Source of the DNA: Luteimonas wenzhouensis
GTDB taxonomy: Bacteria > Pseudomonadota > Gammaproteobacteria > Xanthomonadales > Xanthomonadaceae
Reading direction: 5' to 3'
Length of the DNA: 64,000 nucleotides
Assembly (NCBI RefSeq): GCF_007859305.1
Contig: NZ_VOHE01000004.1
Span: 1-64,000 of the forward strand
Of the stretch, positions 1 to 8,730 are shown one piece after another. A program made the position numbers and the translations under genes. The notes under the pieces were generated by a model. The model saw only the letters and a list, made by a program, of their open reading frames with translations, had not been told where the DNA came from and ran no database searches. Within the stretch, counting starts at the first letter, position 1; every line of letters begins with the position of its first letter.

Positions 1-2
1 CC

Positions 3-104
3 GTGGCAGCGGTGATGCGCAAGCTGCTCACAGCCGTGTGGGCCTTGGTGCGCAACCCCGCACGCTACGACGGCAGCAAGCTGTTCGCGGTTGTGCAGGG
101 TTGA
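3..104 (+). mobile_element. IS110-family transposase, C-terminal end (partial)
   Basis: Open from the left edge, this frame encodes the last 33 residues of a protein and stops at 102-104. The peptide contains AVMRKLLTAVWALVRNP followed by ARYDGSKLF. This resembles the C-terminal end of IS110/IS1111 transposases, which carry out recombination with a RuvC-like catalytic domain that would lie outside the window. The remaining 101 bases up to flgA probably include the 3' end of the element. No terminal inverted repeat is visible, as expected for IS110. The family call rests on a short tail, so it is likely but not certain. Confidence 0.6.
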
Positions 105-205
105 CTGGGAACAGAGTGTCTACAAGGGGACGGTCCGGGTCGGGGCGCGGGCCCCGGCACGCGGATTGCACGGGCCGGGCAGGCCTTCGAACCACGGGAG
201 GGACC

Positions 206-907
206 ATGACCGACGCCAGGCACCGACCATTGCGCCGCACGCGGCGCGGGAGCGTCGCGGCCGTGCTGGCGCTGTCGGCCGCCCTGGCCACGGCCCCGGC
301 GCTGGCCGCCGGCCCGCAGCCGCTGGAGGAGATCGCCGCCGCTGCGGTGTCCGCGGTGGGCGCGGAGGACGCGCAGGCGGCCGAGGCCGTGCTGGCGCCG
401 TCGCTGCGGCTGGCGCGCTGCCGCCAGCCGCTGCAGGCGGTGGCCACCGGCCCCCGCACCGCCCAGGTGCGCTGCGCCGACGACCCCGGCTGGCATCTCT
501 ACGTTCCGGTGCGGGTGCGGCGCGAGGCCGAGGTGGTGGTGCTGCGCAGCCCGGCGCCCGCCGGCAGGCCGATCACCGCCGACCAGCTGGTGGTCCAGAC
601 CCGCGACATCGGCGCCGCCGCCGGCCCCGCCTTCCGCGACCCCCAGGCCCTGGTCGGCCGCGTGCCGCTGCGCGCCCTCGCGCCGGGCGCGGTGCCCACC
701 GAGCAGGATCTGTCGCTGGGCGCGCCGCTGCGCCGGGGCGACCCGGTGGTGCTGGTCTCGCGGGTCGGCGGGGTGGAGGTCCGGGTGCCCGGCCGCGCCA
801 TGGGCCCGGCCCAGGCCGGCGGCCGGATCGGGGTGCAGAACGTGTCCTCGGGGCGGGTCCTGCGCGGCCGTCTGGTCGGGGAAGGCGTGGTCGAGCTGCT
901 GCCATGA
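206..907 (+). CDS. flgA: Flagellar basal body P-ring formation protein FlgA
   Basis: A 233-residue periplasmic chaperone that helps FlgI assemble into the flagellar P ring. The N-terminus is a basic stretch followed by a hydrophobic signal peptide ending in ALAAGPQP around residue 35. The C-terminal half has the SAF-type fold typical of FlgA: GRPITADQLVVQTRDIG, then the region around ALVGRVPLRALAPG, and a final segment with GRIGVQNVSSGRVLRG. The ATG at 206 follows GGGAGGG by a few bases and places the signal peptide at the N-terminus. In-frame codons further upstream would add a non-signal extension. It is followed by flgM, as is usual. The IS110 tail just upstream means its promoter region may have been altered. 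Confidence 0.93.
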   Translation: MTDARHRPLRRTRRGSVAAVLALSAALATAPALAAGPQPLEEIAAAAVSAVGAEDAQAAEAVLAPSLRLARCRQPLQAVATGPRTAQVRCADDPGWHLYVPVRVRREAEVVVLRSPAPAGRPITADQLVVQTRDIGAAAGPAFRDPQALVGRVPLRALAPGAVPTEQDLSLGAPLRRGDPVVLVSRVGGVEVRVPGRAMGPAQAGGRIGVQNVSSGRVLRGRLVGEGVVELLP

Positions 908-997
908 ACGCCCGCCAGGCCGGATTTGGTGACGGCGCTCAAGTTCCGGGGGGCAGGGCCGTTACAGTGCCCGACCAGCCACCCCCAGGAGCCACCC

Positions 998-1303
998 ATG
1001 ACCCACAAGATCGACGGCAGCGGGCCTGTCCTGCGTCCGCAGGAGGCCGCCGCGCGGACCGTGCCGACGTCCAGCGCCAGCGCCGCGCGCGGCGAACCCG
1101 TGGCGCCCGCGGAAAGCATCCGCCTCACCGGCGAGGCCGAGGGCCTGCAGGCGATGGCGCGCGAACTGGCCCAGGGCCCGGCCGGGATCGACATGGCCCG
1201 GGTGAACGCGCTGCGCGAGGCGATCGCCGACGGCAGCTACCAGGTCGACGCCCAGGCCGTGGCCTCGCGCATGCTCGAACTCGATCGGCTGCTCGGGGGC
1301 TGA
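998..1303 (+). CDS. flgM: Anti-sigma-28 factor FlgM
   Basis: A 101-residue protein expected to bind and inhibit the flagellar sigma factor FliA until the hook-basal body is complete and FlgM is exported. The N-terminal half is disordered-looking and rich in Ala, Pro and Ser, as in other FlgM proteins. The C-terminal half carries the conserved helical sigma-binding region (RVNALREAIADGSYQVD, then VASRMLELDRLL). The start at 998 is preceded by AGGAG about seven bases away. In-frame starts further upstream at 926 add residues unlike FlgM. It lies one base before flgN, so the two are probably cotranslated. Confidence 0.93.
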   Translation: MTHKIDGSGPVLRPQEAAARTVPTSSASAARGEPVAPAESIRLTGEAEGLQAMARELAQGPAGIDMARVNALREAIADGSYQVDAQAVASRMLELDRLLGG

Positions 1304-1304
1304 C

Positions 1305-1649
1305 ATGAGCGCGGCCGTCGCCGAGCACCCGCTCGAAGCGCTCGATCGCGCGCTCGAGGCCGAGCGCCGGGCGCTGCTCGAGAACGACGTCGACGCCCTG
1401 CTCGCGTCCACCGCCGACAAGCTGGCGGCGCTGCGCCGGGCCGAGGCCGCGCGCCCCGGCACCATCGCCGCCGACCGGCTCCAGGCGCTGCGCGAGAAGA
1501 ACCACGCCAACGGCGTGCTGCTGTCGCGCCGGCGGCGCGAGGTCGGCTGGGCCCTGCGCCATCTCGGGCGCGTGGAGTCCACCGGCGTGTACGATGCCCG
1601 CGGACAGTCCGGCGCCCGCCCCCAGGCGCGCTGTCTGGGAGTGGGATGA
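1305..1649 (+). CDS. flgN: Flagellar export chaperone FlgN
   Basis: A 114-residue, mostly helical protein with the charged helices typical of FlgN, the cytoplasmic chaperone for the hook-filament junction proteins FlgK and FlgL. Visible elements are ALEAERRALLENDVDALLAST and a basic helix SRRRREVGWALRHLGRVES near the C-terminus. FlgN proteins are poorly conserved, so the name rests on length, helix pattern and position directly after flgM. The stop overlaps the next start in an ATGA arrangement at 1646-1649, which suggests the kinase downstream is translated from the same message. Confidence 0.85.
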   Translation: MSAAVAEHPLEALDRALEAERRALLENDVDALLASTADKLAALRRAEAARPGTIAADRLQALREKNHANGVLLSRRRREVGWALRHLGRVESTGVYDARGQSGARPQARCLGVG

Positions 1650-2920
1650 ACAGCAGCCAGACGCAGCAACCGCCATCGCGACACGATCCGGACCCGTGCA
1701 GCCGCCGGATCCACTGGGCCTTCCGCACCACCGAGAACGCCGTGGTCCTGGTCGACCGCGCGCGCGGCCAGGCCCATGCCAACCCCTCGGCGGAGGCCCT
1801 GGCCACCCGGGCGCTGCCCGGCCAGGCGCCGTCGACCCTGCTCGACCTGCTGCCGGGCGAGGCCTGGGAGCAGGCCCGCGCCCAGGGCCGCTGGGCCGGC
1901 GAGGTCACCATGTCCTCGGGGGTGGTGCTGGAGATCGTGGTCCGCCACGGCCGGGACGAAGGCGAGGACGGCCTGTTCCTGCTCATCTTCGACGACGTCA
2001 CCGCGCGCAAGGCGCGCCAGCGCGAACTGCAGCAGCGCCATGACGAGCTCGAGGCCGCGCACCGGCGCCTGGCCGGCGCCCAGGAGCAGCTGCTGCAGTC
2101 GGAGAAGATGGCCTCGATCGGCCTGCTCGCCGCCGGCGTGGCGCACGAGATCAACAACCCCATCGGCTACGTGCACTCCAACCTGGGCACGCTGCAGGAG
2201 TACGTCGCCGCGCTGTTCAGCCTGATCGAGCAGCAGGACGCCGCGCTCCAGGGCGCCGACCCGGGCGTGCGCGAGGCGATCCGGCTGCAGCGCGAGCGGC
2301 TCGACATCGACTTCATCCTCGGCGACCTGCCCAAGCTGCTGGACGAGTCGCGCGAGGGCATCGAGCGGGTCACCAAGATCGTGCAGGACCTCAAGGAGTT
2401 CTCCTACGTCGGCCGCGGCGACGCGATGCGGCCGTCGGACCTGCACAAGGGCCTGGAATCGACCCTCAACATCGTCTGGAACGACCTCAAGTACAAGTGC
2501 CGGGTGGAGAAGCACTACGGCGAACTGCCGCCGGTCGAGTGCCACCTGTCGGAGATCAACCAGGTGCTGGTGAACCTGCTGATCAACGCCGGCCAGGCGG
2601 TCGAGAACCGCGGCACCATCACCATCGCCACCGGCGCCGAGGACGGCGAGGCCTGGATCAGCATCGCCGACAACGGCTGCGGCATCGCTCCCGACGTGCT
2701 GCCGCGGATCTTCGACCCGTTCTACACCAGCAAGCCGATCGGCCGCGGCACCGGGCTGGGCCTGGCGATCGCCTACAGCATCGTGTCCAAGCACCACGGC
2801 CGGATCGAGGTGCAGAGCGAGCAGGGCGTGGGCACCACCTTCCGCGTGGTCCTGCCCGTCGTGCAACCGCGCCAGGGCGGGGACGGTGACGACGGCTCCC
2901 GCGGCGACGAGGCTCAGTAG
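1646..2920 (+). CDS. PAS-domain sensor histidine kinase
   Basis: A 424-residue soluble histidine kinase with no membrane segments. Residues about 20-120 form a PAS-like sensor. A coiled coil follows (about 122-152) and leads to the dimerisation/phosphoacceptor region with EKMASIGLLAAGVAHEINNP, where His167 is the likely phosphorylation site. The ATPase domain has an N box around LVNLLINAGQAVEN, a G1 box DNGCGIAPD and a G2 box GRGTGLGLAIA. Kinases of this layout often work with RpfG-like receivers. The convergent neighbour, which overlaps its last 7 bases, ends in such a receiver, so it is a plausible partner. That pairing is inference. Coupling to flgN suggests a role in motility control. Confidence 0.88.
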   Translation: MNSSQTQQPPSRHDPDPCSRRIHWAFRTTENAVVLVDRARGQAHANPSAEALATRALPGQAPSTLLDLLPGEAWEQARAQGRWAGEVTMSSGVVLEIVVRHGRDEGEDGLFLLIFDDVTARKARQRELQQRHDELEAAHRRLAGAQEQLLQSEKMASIGLLAAGVAHEINNPIGYVHSNLGTLQEYVAALFSLIEQQDAALQGADPGVREAIRLQRERLDIDFILGDLPKLLDESREGIERVTKIVQDLKEFSYVGRGDAMRPSDLHKGLESTLNIVWNDLKYKCRVEKHYGELPPVECHLSEINQVLVNLLINAGQAVENRGTITIATGAEDGEAWISIADNGCGIAPDVLPRIFDPFYTSKPIGRGTGLGLAIAYSIVSKHHGRIEVQSEQGVGTTFRVVLPVVQPRQGGDGDDGSRGDEAQ

Positions 2921-4653
2921 GCCGCGAACTCGGCGTCGCCCTGGCGTTCGTGGGCGCGGAACGCGGCCTCGATGTGGCCGCGCAGTTCGTCGTCGTTCCA
3001 GGGCTTGGTCAGGAAGCGGTAGATCGAGCCGCGGTTGATCGCCTCGGTGATCGTGGCCAGGTCGGTGTAGCCCGACAGCACCATGCGCACCGTGTCCGGG
3101 TACAGCTCGCGCACCTTGGCCAGGAACTCGGTGCCGCTCATGTCGGGCATGCGCTGGTCGGAGACGATCACCTGCACCGGGTTGCTGGCCAGCAGGTCGA
3201 AGGCCTCGCGCACGGTGCTGGCGGTGAGCACCTTGTAGCCGTCGCGGCGGAACAGGCGCACCAGCGCGCGCAGCACGTTGTCCTCGTCGTCGAGCAGCAG
3301 CAGGGTGCGCTCGGGCCGGGTGGCGGCGAACGCCGACGGCAGCAGGAAGCGCTTCTGCACCAGCGGGTCGAGCAGCTCGGCCGGCAGCGGCGGGCTGAAC
3401 AGGTGGCCGAGGAAGAAGTCGCAGTGGTTGCGGCGCAGGAAGCCCAGCTCGGCTTCGGTCTCCACGCCCTTGGCGGTGAGCTTCATGTTGAGGCGGTGTC
3501 CCATGGCGATGATGCCGCGCACGATCGCCGCACTGCGCGGGTCGCTGGCCACGTTGCGGATGAAGCTGCGCCCGATCTGCAGCCGGTCGAGCGGGTACTG
3601 GGCCAGCGCGGCGAAGCTCAGCCCGCCGCGGCCGAAGTCCTGCACCGTGAGCGTCGCGCCCAGCGAGCGCAGCCCGGTGAGGGTGTCGTGGATCCGGTGC
3701 ACGTCCAGCGCCAGCGCGCTCTCGGGCAGCTCGAACTCGAACGAGGAGGCGTTGAGCTGGTAGCGGTGCAGGCGCTCGCCGATCGCGTCCAGGCAGTCGG
3801 CGCGCGAGAGCAGCACGCCGTCGATGTGCACCGACAGGGTCAGGTAGTCCAGGCCGCGTTCGCGCCAGGCGGCGAGCTGCTGCATCGCCGCGTCCAGCAC
3901 CCACAGCCCGAGCTGGCCGGACAGCCCGGCGCGTTCCACCCGGGCCAGGAACCGGTTCGGCCGCAGCAGCCCGTGTTCGGGCGAATCCCAGCGCAGCAGG
4001 CCGCTCATGCCCACCAGGCTGCCGTCCTGCGCCGACACCTGCGGCTGGAAGTACATCTTCATCTCGCCGCGATCGAGCGCGCCCACGAAGCGGTCGGCGA
4101 AGCCGGCCTCGCTGGTGGTGCGCGCCGGCACCCCGGAGTACAGGCCGACGTTGTTGTGTCCGCCGCGCTTGCTCTCGCGCAGCGCGCGCTCGGCGCTGGC
4201 CAGCAGCGCGGCCGCGTCGGTGCCGTGCTCGGGGAACACCGCGATGCCGATCGAGACCGTCACCGGCAGGGTGTAGGGCGGAATCGACAACGGGCCTTCG
4301 AGCGCGTCGCGGAACAGCTCGGCCAGGGCCTCGCCGTTGGGCTCGCCCTCGCGGTAGGCGATGCAGGCCACGAACTCGTCGCTGCCCAGCCGCCACAGGA
4401 TCGCGTCCTCCGGCATCGTGGCGCGCAGCCGCTGGGCCACGGCGGCCAGCACCTGGTCCCCGACCTCCTCGCCCATGTTCACGTTGACCAGCTGCAGCAT
4501 GTCGATGTCGACGTGCAGCAGGGCCACGTTGCGCCGGCTGGCCTGGGCCGTGGCCAGCACCGCGGTCAGGCTCGGCCCGCCGCCGCCGAGCCGGTACAGC
4601 GCGGTCACCGGATCCACCGGGACCCCGCCGGATTGCTGGAAGCCGAATGTCAT
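2914..4653 (-). CDS. Degenerate GGDEF-EAL protein with C-terminal receiver domain
   Basis: A 579-residue protein with three domains. Residues about 40-170 are a GGDEF domain whose signature reads GSDEF (90-94). Residues about 185-430 are an EAL domain in which the signature EAL is replaced (VGMSGLLRW, 213-221). Other metal and catalytic positions are also changed: VHID for VNLS, VQDFG for a DDFG, LQIG for LKID, and AKGVE for AEGVE. The EAL domain is therefore probably inactive. Residues about 448-570 are an RpfG-like receiver with LLLDDEDN, the phosphoacceptor in VSDQRMPDMSG (Asp499) and FLTKPW. The likely role is binding c-di-GMP or protein partners under phosphorylation control. The ATG at 4653 gives a normal N-terminus. 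The receiver at the C-terminal end is an unusual order. Confidence 0.87.
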   Translation of the reverse strand: MTFGFQQSGGVPVDPVTALYRLGGGGPSLTAVLATAQASRRNVALLHVDIDMLQLVNVNMGEEVGDQVLAAVAQRLRATMPEDAILWRLGSDEFVACIAYREGEPNGEALAELFRDALEGPLSIPPYTLPVTVSIGIAVFPEHGTDAAALLASAERALRESKRGGHNNVGLYSGVPARTTSEAGFADRFVGALDRGEMKMYFQPQVSAQDGSLVGMSGLLRWDSPEHGLLRPNRFLARVERAGLSGQLGLWVLDAAMQQLAAWRERGLDYLTLSVHIDGVLLSRADCLDAIGERLHRYQLNASSFEFELPESALALDVHRIHDTLTGLRSLGATLTVQDFGRGGLSFAALAQYPLDRLQIGRSFIRNVASDPRSAAIVRGIIAMGHRLNMKLTAKGVETEAELGFLRRNHCDFFLGHLFSPPLPAELLDPLVQKRFLLPSAFAATRPERTLLLLDDEDNVLRALVRLFRRDGYKVLTASTVREAFDLLASNPVQVIVSDQRMPDMSGTEFLAKVRELYPDTVRMVLSGYTDLATITEAINRGSIYRFLTKPWNDDELRGHIEAAFRAHERQGDAEFAAY

Positions 4654-4774
4654 GGCGGCAGGGTATCCGGTCCCGGCGCCTGCTTCACCGCCGATACGCA
4701 CCGGCGGCCGGGCCCCGCGCGCGGCGGACCGGTCATCGCCTCCATCCCGCGCATCCCGGCGTCGATGCGGGCAC

Positions 4775-4791
4775 TGCACTATATTGGCGCG
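4775..4791 (+). promoter_or_regulatory. NtrC-type binding site abutting ntrB
   Basis: The 17 bases TGCACTATATTGGCGCG fit the NtrC consensus TGCACC-N5-GGTGCA with three differences. From memory, the inner part differs by one base from the strong NtrC site GCACTATATTGGTGC upstream of E. coli glnA. The site ends immediately before the ntrB start codon at 4792, so bound NtrC would block transcription or translation start. This suggests autoregulation of ntrBC. No sigma-54 promoter is evident beside it. Confidence 0.7.
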
Positions 4792-5865
4792 ATGCCCGCG
4801 CCGCCCACTTTCGATCCCGCGTTCGACGCACTGGTCACCCCGGTGCTGCGGGCGGACCGGGACGGGCGGGTGGTGGCCTGCAACCAGGCCTTCGCGCGCT
4901 GGCTGGGGGTGAGCCAGAAGCGGCTCCCCGACCAGCCGCTGGTGGCGCTGGAGGTCGAGGGCGACGGCCTGCGCCGGGCGCTGGAGGGGCTGGAGGAGGC
5001 CGACGGCCCGCGCCGGCTGCGGCGGGTGGCGCTGGCCTTCCTCGGCGGCGAGCCGCGCTTCGCCGACGTCTGGCTGGCCCGCGAGCCCGGCGGCGCGATC
5101 CTGCTCGAGGCGCATCCGGTCGACGAATTTCCCGGCGAGGATCCGGCCCAGGCCCTGCCGCTGGCGCTGTCGGCCGCGCTCAAGGGCCTGGCCCACGAAC
5201 TGCGCAACCCGTTGGCCGGACTGCGCGGCGCGGCGCAGCTGCTGGCCCGGCGCGCCGGCGACGGCGACTGGCGTGAACTGGTCGAGCTGATCGCCGCCGA
5301 GGTCCAGCGCCTGTCGCAGCTGGTCGACCGGCTGCTGTCGCCGGCGCCGCCGCGTCCGCACGAGCCGCTCAACATCCACGGCGTGCTCGAGCAGGTGGTG
5401 CGCCTGGCCGAGCAGGAAGCCGGCTGGGCGGTGCGCCTGGTGCGCGATTACGACCCCAGCCTGCCGCCGCTGCGCGGCGATCCCGACCGCCTCACCCAGG
5501 CGGTGTGGAACCTGGTGCGCAACGCGATCCAGGCCGGCGCGGCCAACGTCACCCTGCGCACCCGGGCCGAGTTCGGCGCCCGCATCGGCGAGCAGGTGCA
5601 CGCGCTGGCGCTGCGCATGGAGATCGGCGACGACGGGCGCGGGGTGCCCGAGTCGCTGGCCGAACAGATCTTCCTGCCGCTGGTGTCGGGCCGCGCCGAC
5701 GGCAGCGGCCTCGGCCTGGCCATGGCCCAGCAGGTCGCGCGCGAGCACGGCGGCTCGCTGGGGTATCGTTCGCGCCCGGGCCACACCGTGTTCACCCTGC
5801 TGCTGCCGCTGTCCGACGGTGGCGACGGCGGGCCGGCCGGCCCCGAAGGAGGCTCCGCGCAATGA
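4792..5865 (+). CDS. ntrB: Nitrogen regulation sensor kinase NtrB (GlnL)
   Basis: A 357-residue cytoplasmic kinase/phosphatase that phosphorylates NtrC under nitrogen limitation and is controlled by PII protein. Residues about 10-110 are a PAS domain (VLRADRDGRVVACNQAFARWLG). The phosphoacceptor helix is KGLAHELRNPLAGLRGAAQ, with His135. The C-terminal ATPase domain shows an N box (WNLVRNAIQAG), DDGRGVPE and GSGLGLAMAQQVAREHGG. It lies 9 bases before ntrC in the same direction. The ATG at 4792 follows an NtrC-type box directly and has no clear ribosome binding site, so the message may be leaderless or weakly translated. Confidence 0.93.
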   Translation: MPAPPTFDPAFDALVTPVLRADRDGRVVACNQAFARWLGVSQKRLPDQPLVALEVEGDGLRRALEGLEEADGPRRLRRVALAFLGGEPRFADVWLAREPGGAILLEAHPVDEFPGEDPAQALPLALSAALKGLAHELRNPLAGLRGAAQLLARRAGDGDWRELVELIAAEVQRLSQLVDRLLSPAPPRPHEPLNIHGVLEQVVRLAEQEAGWAVRLVRDYDPSLPPLRGDPDRLTQAVWNLVRNAIQAGAANVTLRTRAEFGARIGEQVHALALRMEIGDDGRGVPESLAEQIFLPLVSGRADGSGLGLAMAQQVAREHGGSLGYRSRPGHTVFTLLLPLSDGGDGGPAGPEGGSAQ

Positions 5866-5874
5866 GGGCAGTCA

Positions 5875-7281
<1,407 letters not shown>

Positions 7282-7427
7282 TCCGGCGCCGCGGCCAGGC
7301 CGTACCTGCACGGCGGCTGGCCGCGGGGCGCGGCGCGCCTTGGCCCGCCGCGCGTGGCCCGCTAGGCTCGAACGCCCGCGGCGGCCATGCCGCGCCGCTG
7401 CCTCGCGTGTTCGTGCACCGCCCCCCG

Positions 7428-7994
7428 ATGCCAGACCCCGCCGTCGCCAAGCCTGTCCGCAGCCTCCCCGCGATCGCCCTGCTGCTGCTGGCGGCCTGCG
7501 CCTCCGGGCCGCCGCCGGCCGCGCCGCCGCCGCCGGAGCCGGCGCCGCGCGAGACCGCCGTGCGTGGCACCGTGCCGCGCGCGGTCGCCAACCTGTTCTC
7601 GGCCTCGGGCAGCCTGGTCAGCGGCCGGGTGGTCCTCACCCCGGTCGAGGGCGGGGTGCGCGTGCGCGGCGAGGTCGGCGGACTGGTGCGCAACGGCGCC
7701 CACGGGCTGCAGGTGCACGAGCGCGGCGACTGCAGCGCCGTCGACGCGCGCAGCGCCGGCCGCTATTTCGACCCGCTCGCGGGCGCGCGCCAGGACGGCG
7801 CGGTGGCCGGCGATCCCGGCCGCATCTTCGCCGACGCCGAGGGCGTGGCCCGGGTCGACCTGGTCGTGCGCGGAGCGGTGCTGGGCGGCGGCGCCGGCAA
7901 CGATATCCTTGGCCGCGCGCTGCTGGTGCTCGGCGCCACGCCCGGCGCGATCAGCGCGCGCGTGGCCTGCGGCGTCATCACCGCGGTTGAATGA
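7428..7994 (+). CDS. SodC-like lipoprotein lacking metal ligands
   Basis: A 188-residue protein with a lipoprotein signal (LPAIALLLLAACAS, lipid-modified Cys about residue 24) and a Cu/Zn superoxide dismutase fold. Most metal-binding histidines are gone relative to the intact sodC next door: HGFHVHE becomes HGLQVHE (Gln95), GGHFNP becomes GRYFDP (Tyr113), the HHAGDSDN stretch becomes AVAGDPGR, and VIVHAD becomes LLVLGA (Leu168). The two disulfide cysteines (in GDCSA and VACGV) remain. It cannot be a normal dismutase and may have a structural or binding role in the envelope. GTG at 7407 is an alternative start. It is 47 bases upstream of sodC and probably cotranscribed. Confidence 0.85.
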   Translation: MPDPAVAKPVRSLPAIALLLLAACASGPPPAAPPPPEPAPRETAVRGTVPRAVANLFSASGSLVSGRVVLTPVEGGVRVRGEVGGLVRNGAHGLQVHERGDCSAVDARSAGRYFDPLAGARQDGAVAGDPGRIFADAEGVARVDLVVRGAVLGGGAGNDILGRALLVLGATPGAISARVACGVITAVE

Positions 7995-8041
7995 CGCCGC
8001 CGCTAGCGTTCCCAGTTCTGTCCGTCCACGGAGGAATCCCG

Positions 8042-8635
8042 ATGCGCCACGTCCCCTTGCTGCTCCTGCCCGCCGCGCTGCTGTTGGCCGCCTGCCAGCC
8101 GCAGGCGCCGTCCGGCGACGCCGCCGGGCCCGGCCCCGACCCGACCCCGGCCATGGCCGACACGCCCGAGCCCGCGCCCGCCGCCGCTTCTGCCAGCGCC
8201 GCCCTGGCCCCCACCGAGGGCAATGCGGTGGCCGGCAACCTGGAATTCGCCGTGGTGGACGGCGGGATCCGCATCACCGGCGAAGTCACCGGCCTGCCCC
8301 CCGGCGGCCAGCATGGCTTCCACGTGCACGAGAACGGCGACTGCAGCGCCCCCGACGCCACCAGCGCCGGCGGCCACTTCAATCCGACCGCCAGCGCGCA
8401 CGGACGCGTGGGCGAAGGCGAGCACCACGCCGGCGACAGCGACAACATCGCCGCCGACGACCAGGGCGTGGCCACGGTCGACAGCCTGCTGCGCGGCGCC
8501 ACGCTGGGCGACGGCAGCCCCAGCGACATCGTCGGCAAGGCGGTGATCGTGCACGCCGACCCGGACGACTACACCACCCAGCCCACCGGCAACGCCGGCG
8601 CCCGCCTGGCCTGCGGCGTCATCGAAGCCCGGTAA
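8042..8635 (+). CDS. sodC: Superoxide dismutase [Cu-Zn], lipoprotein
   Basis: A 197-residue periplasmic lipoprotein (LLPAALLLAACQP, lipobox Cys about 18) that converts superoxide to peroxide and oxygen. After a linker rich in Ala and Pro, the dismutase domain has all the expected metal ligands: HGFHVHENGDC (His94, His96), GGHFNP (His112), His120, EHHAGD (His129, Asp132) and VIVHADPDDY (His171). Cys101 and Cys191 can form the conserved disulfide. GGAGG lies a few bases before the ATG at 8042. The upstream gene encodes a ligand-free paralogue, so the pair looks like a tandem duplication in which one copy lost catalysis. Confidence 0.95.
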   Translation: MRHVPLLLLPAALLLAACQPQAPSGDAAGPGPDPTPAMADTPEPAPAAASASAALAPTEGNAVAGNLEFAVVDGGIRITGEVTGLPPGGQHGFHVHENGDCSAPDATSAGGHFNPTASAHGRVGEGEHHAGDSDNIAADDQGVATVDSLLRGATLGDGSPSDIVGKAVIVHADPDDYTTQPTGNAGARLACGVIEAR

Positions 8636-8669
8636 GCCCCGACCGCACCGACCCCGTCGGCCCTGGACC

Positions 8670-8693
8670 CCTCCCCCCGCTTGCGGGGGGAGG
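8670..8693. repeat. C-rich intergenic palindrome (copy A)
   Basis: Two perfectly complementary 11-base arms, CCTCCCCCCGC and GCGGGGGGAGG, surround a TT loop. It is followed by GGGAGGGGGC. Close relatives lie at 55820, 56200 and 58488. It sits between sodC and a convergent gene, where it could act as a bidirectional terminator hairpin. Confidence 0.75.
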
Positions 8694-8730
8694 CCGGGAG
8701 GGGGCACCCCCACCGCCACACCGGACCCGG

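Noticed and set aside
3278-3763. Ser-rich plus-strand frame inside the GGDEF-EAL-REC gene
   Set aside because: Shadow of a real gene; composition follows codon-phase bias.
962-4396. A 1144-residue minus-strand open frame across flgM to the GGDEF-EAL gene
   Set aside because: It runs antisense to well-supported genes, has Arg/Gly/Ala-rich composition and no domains. High GC makes such long stop-free frames common.
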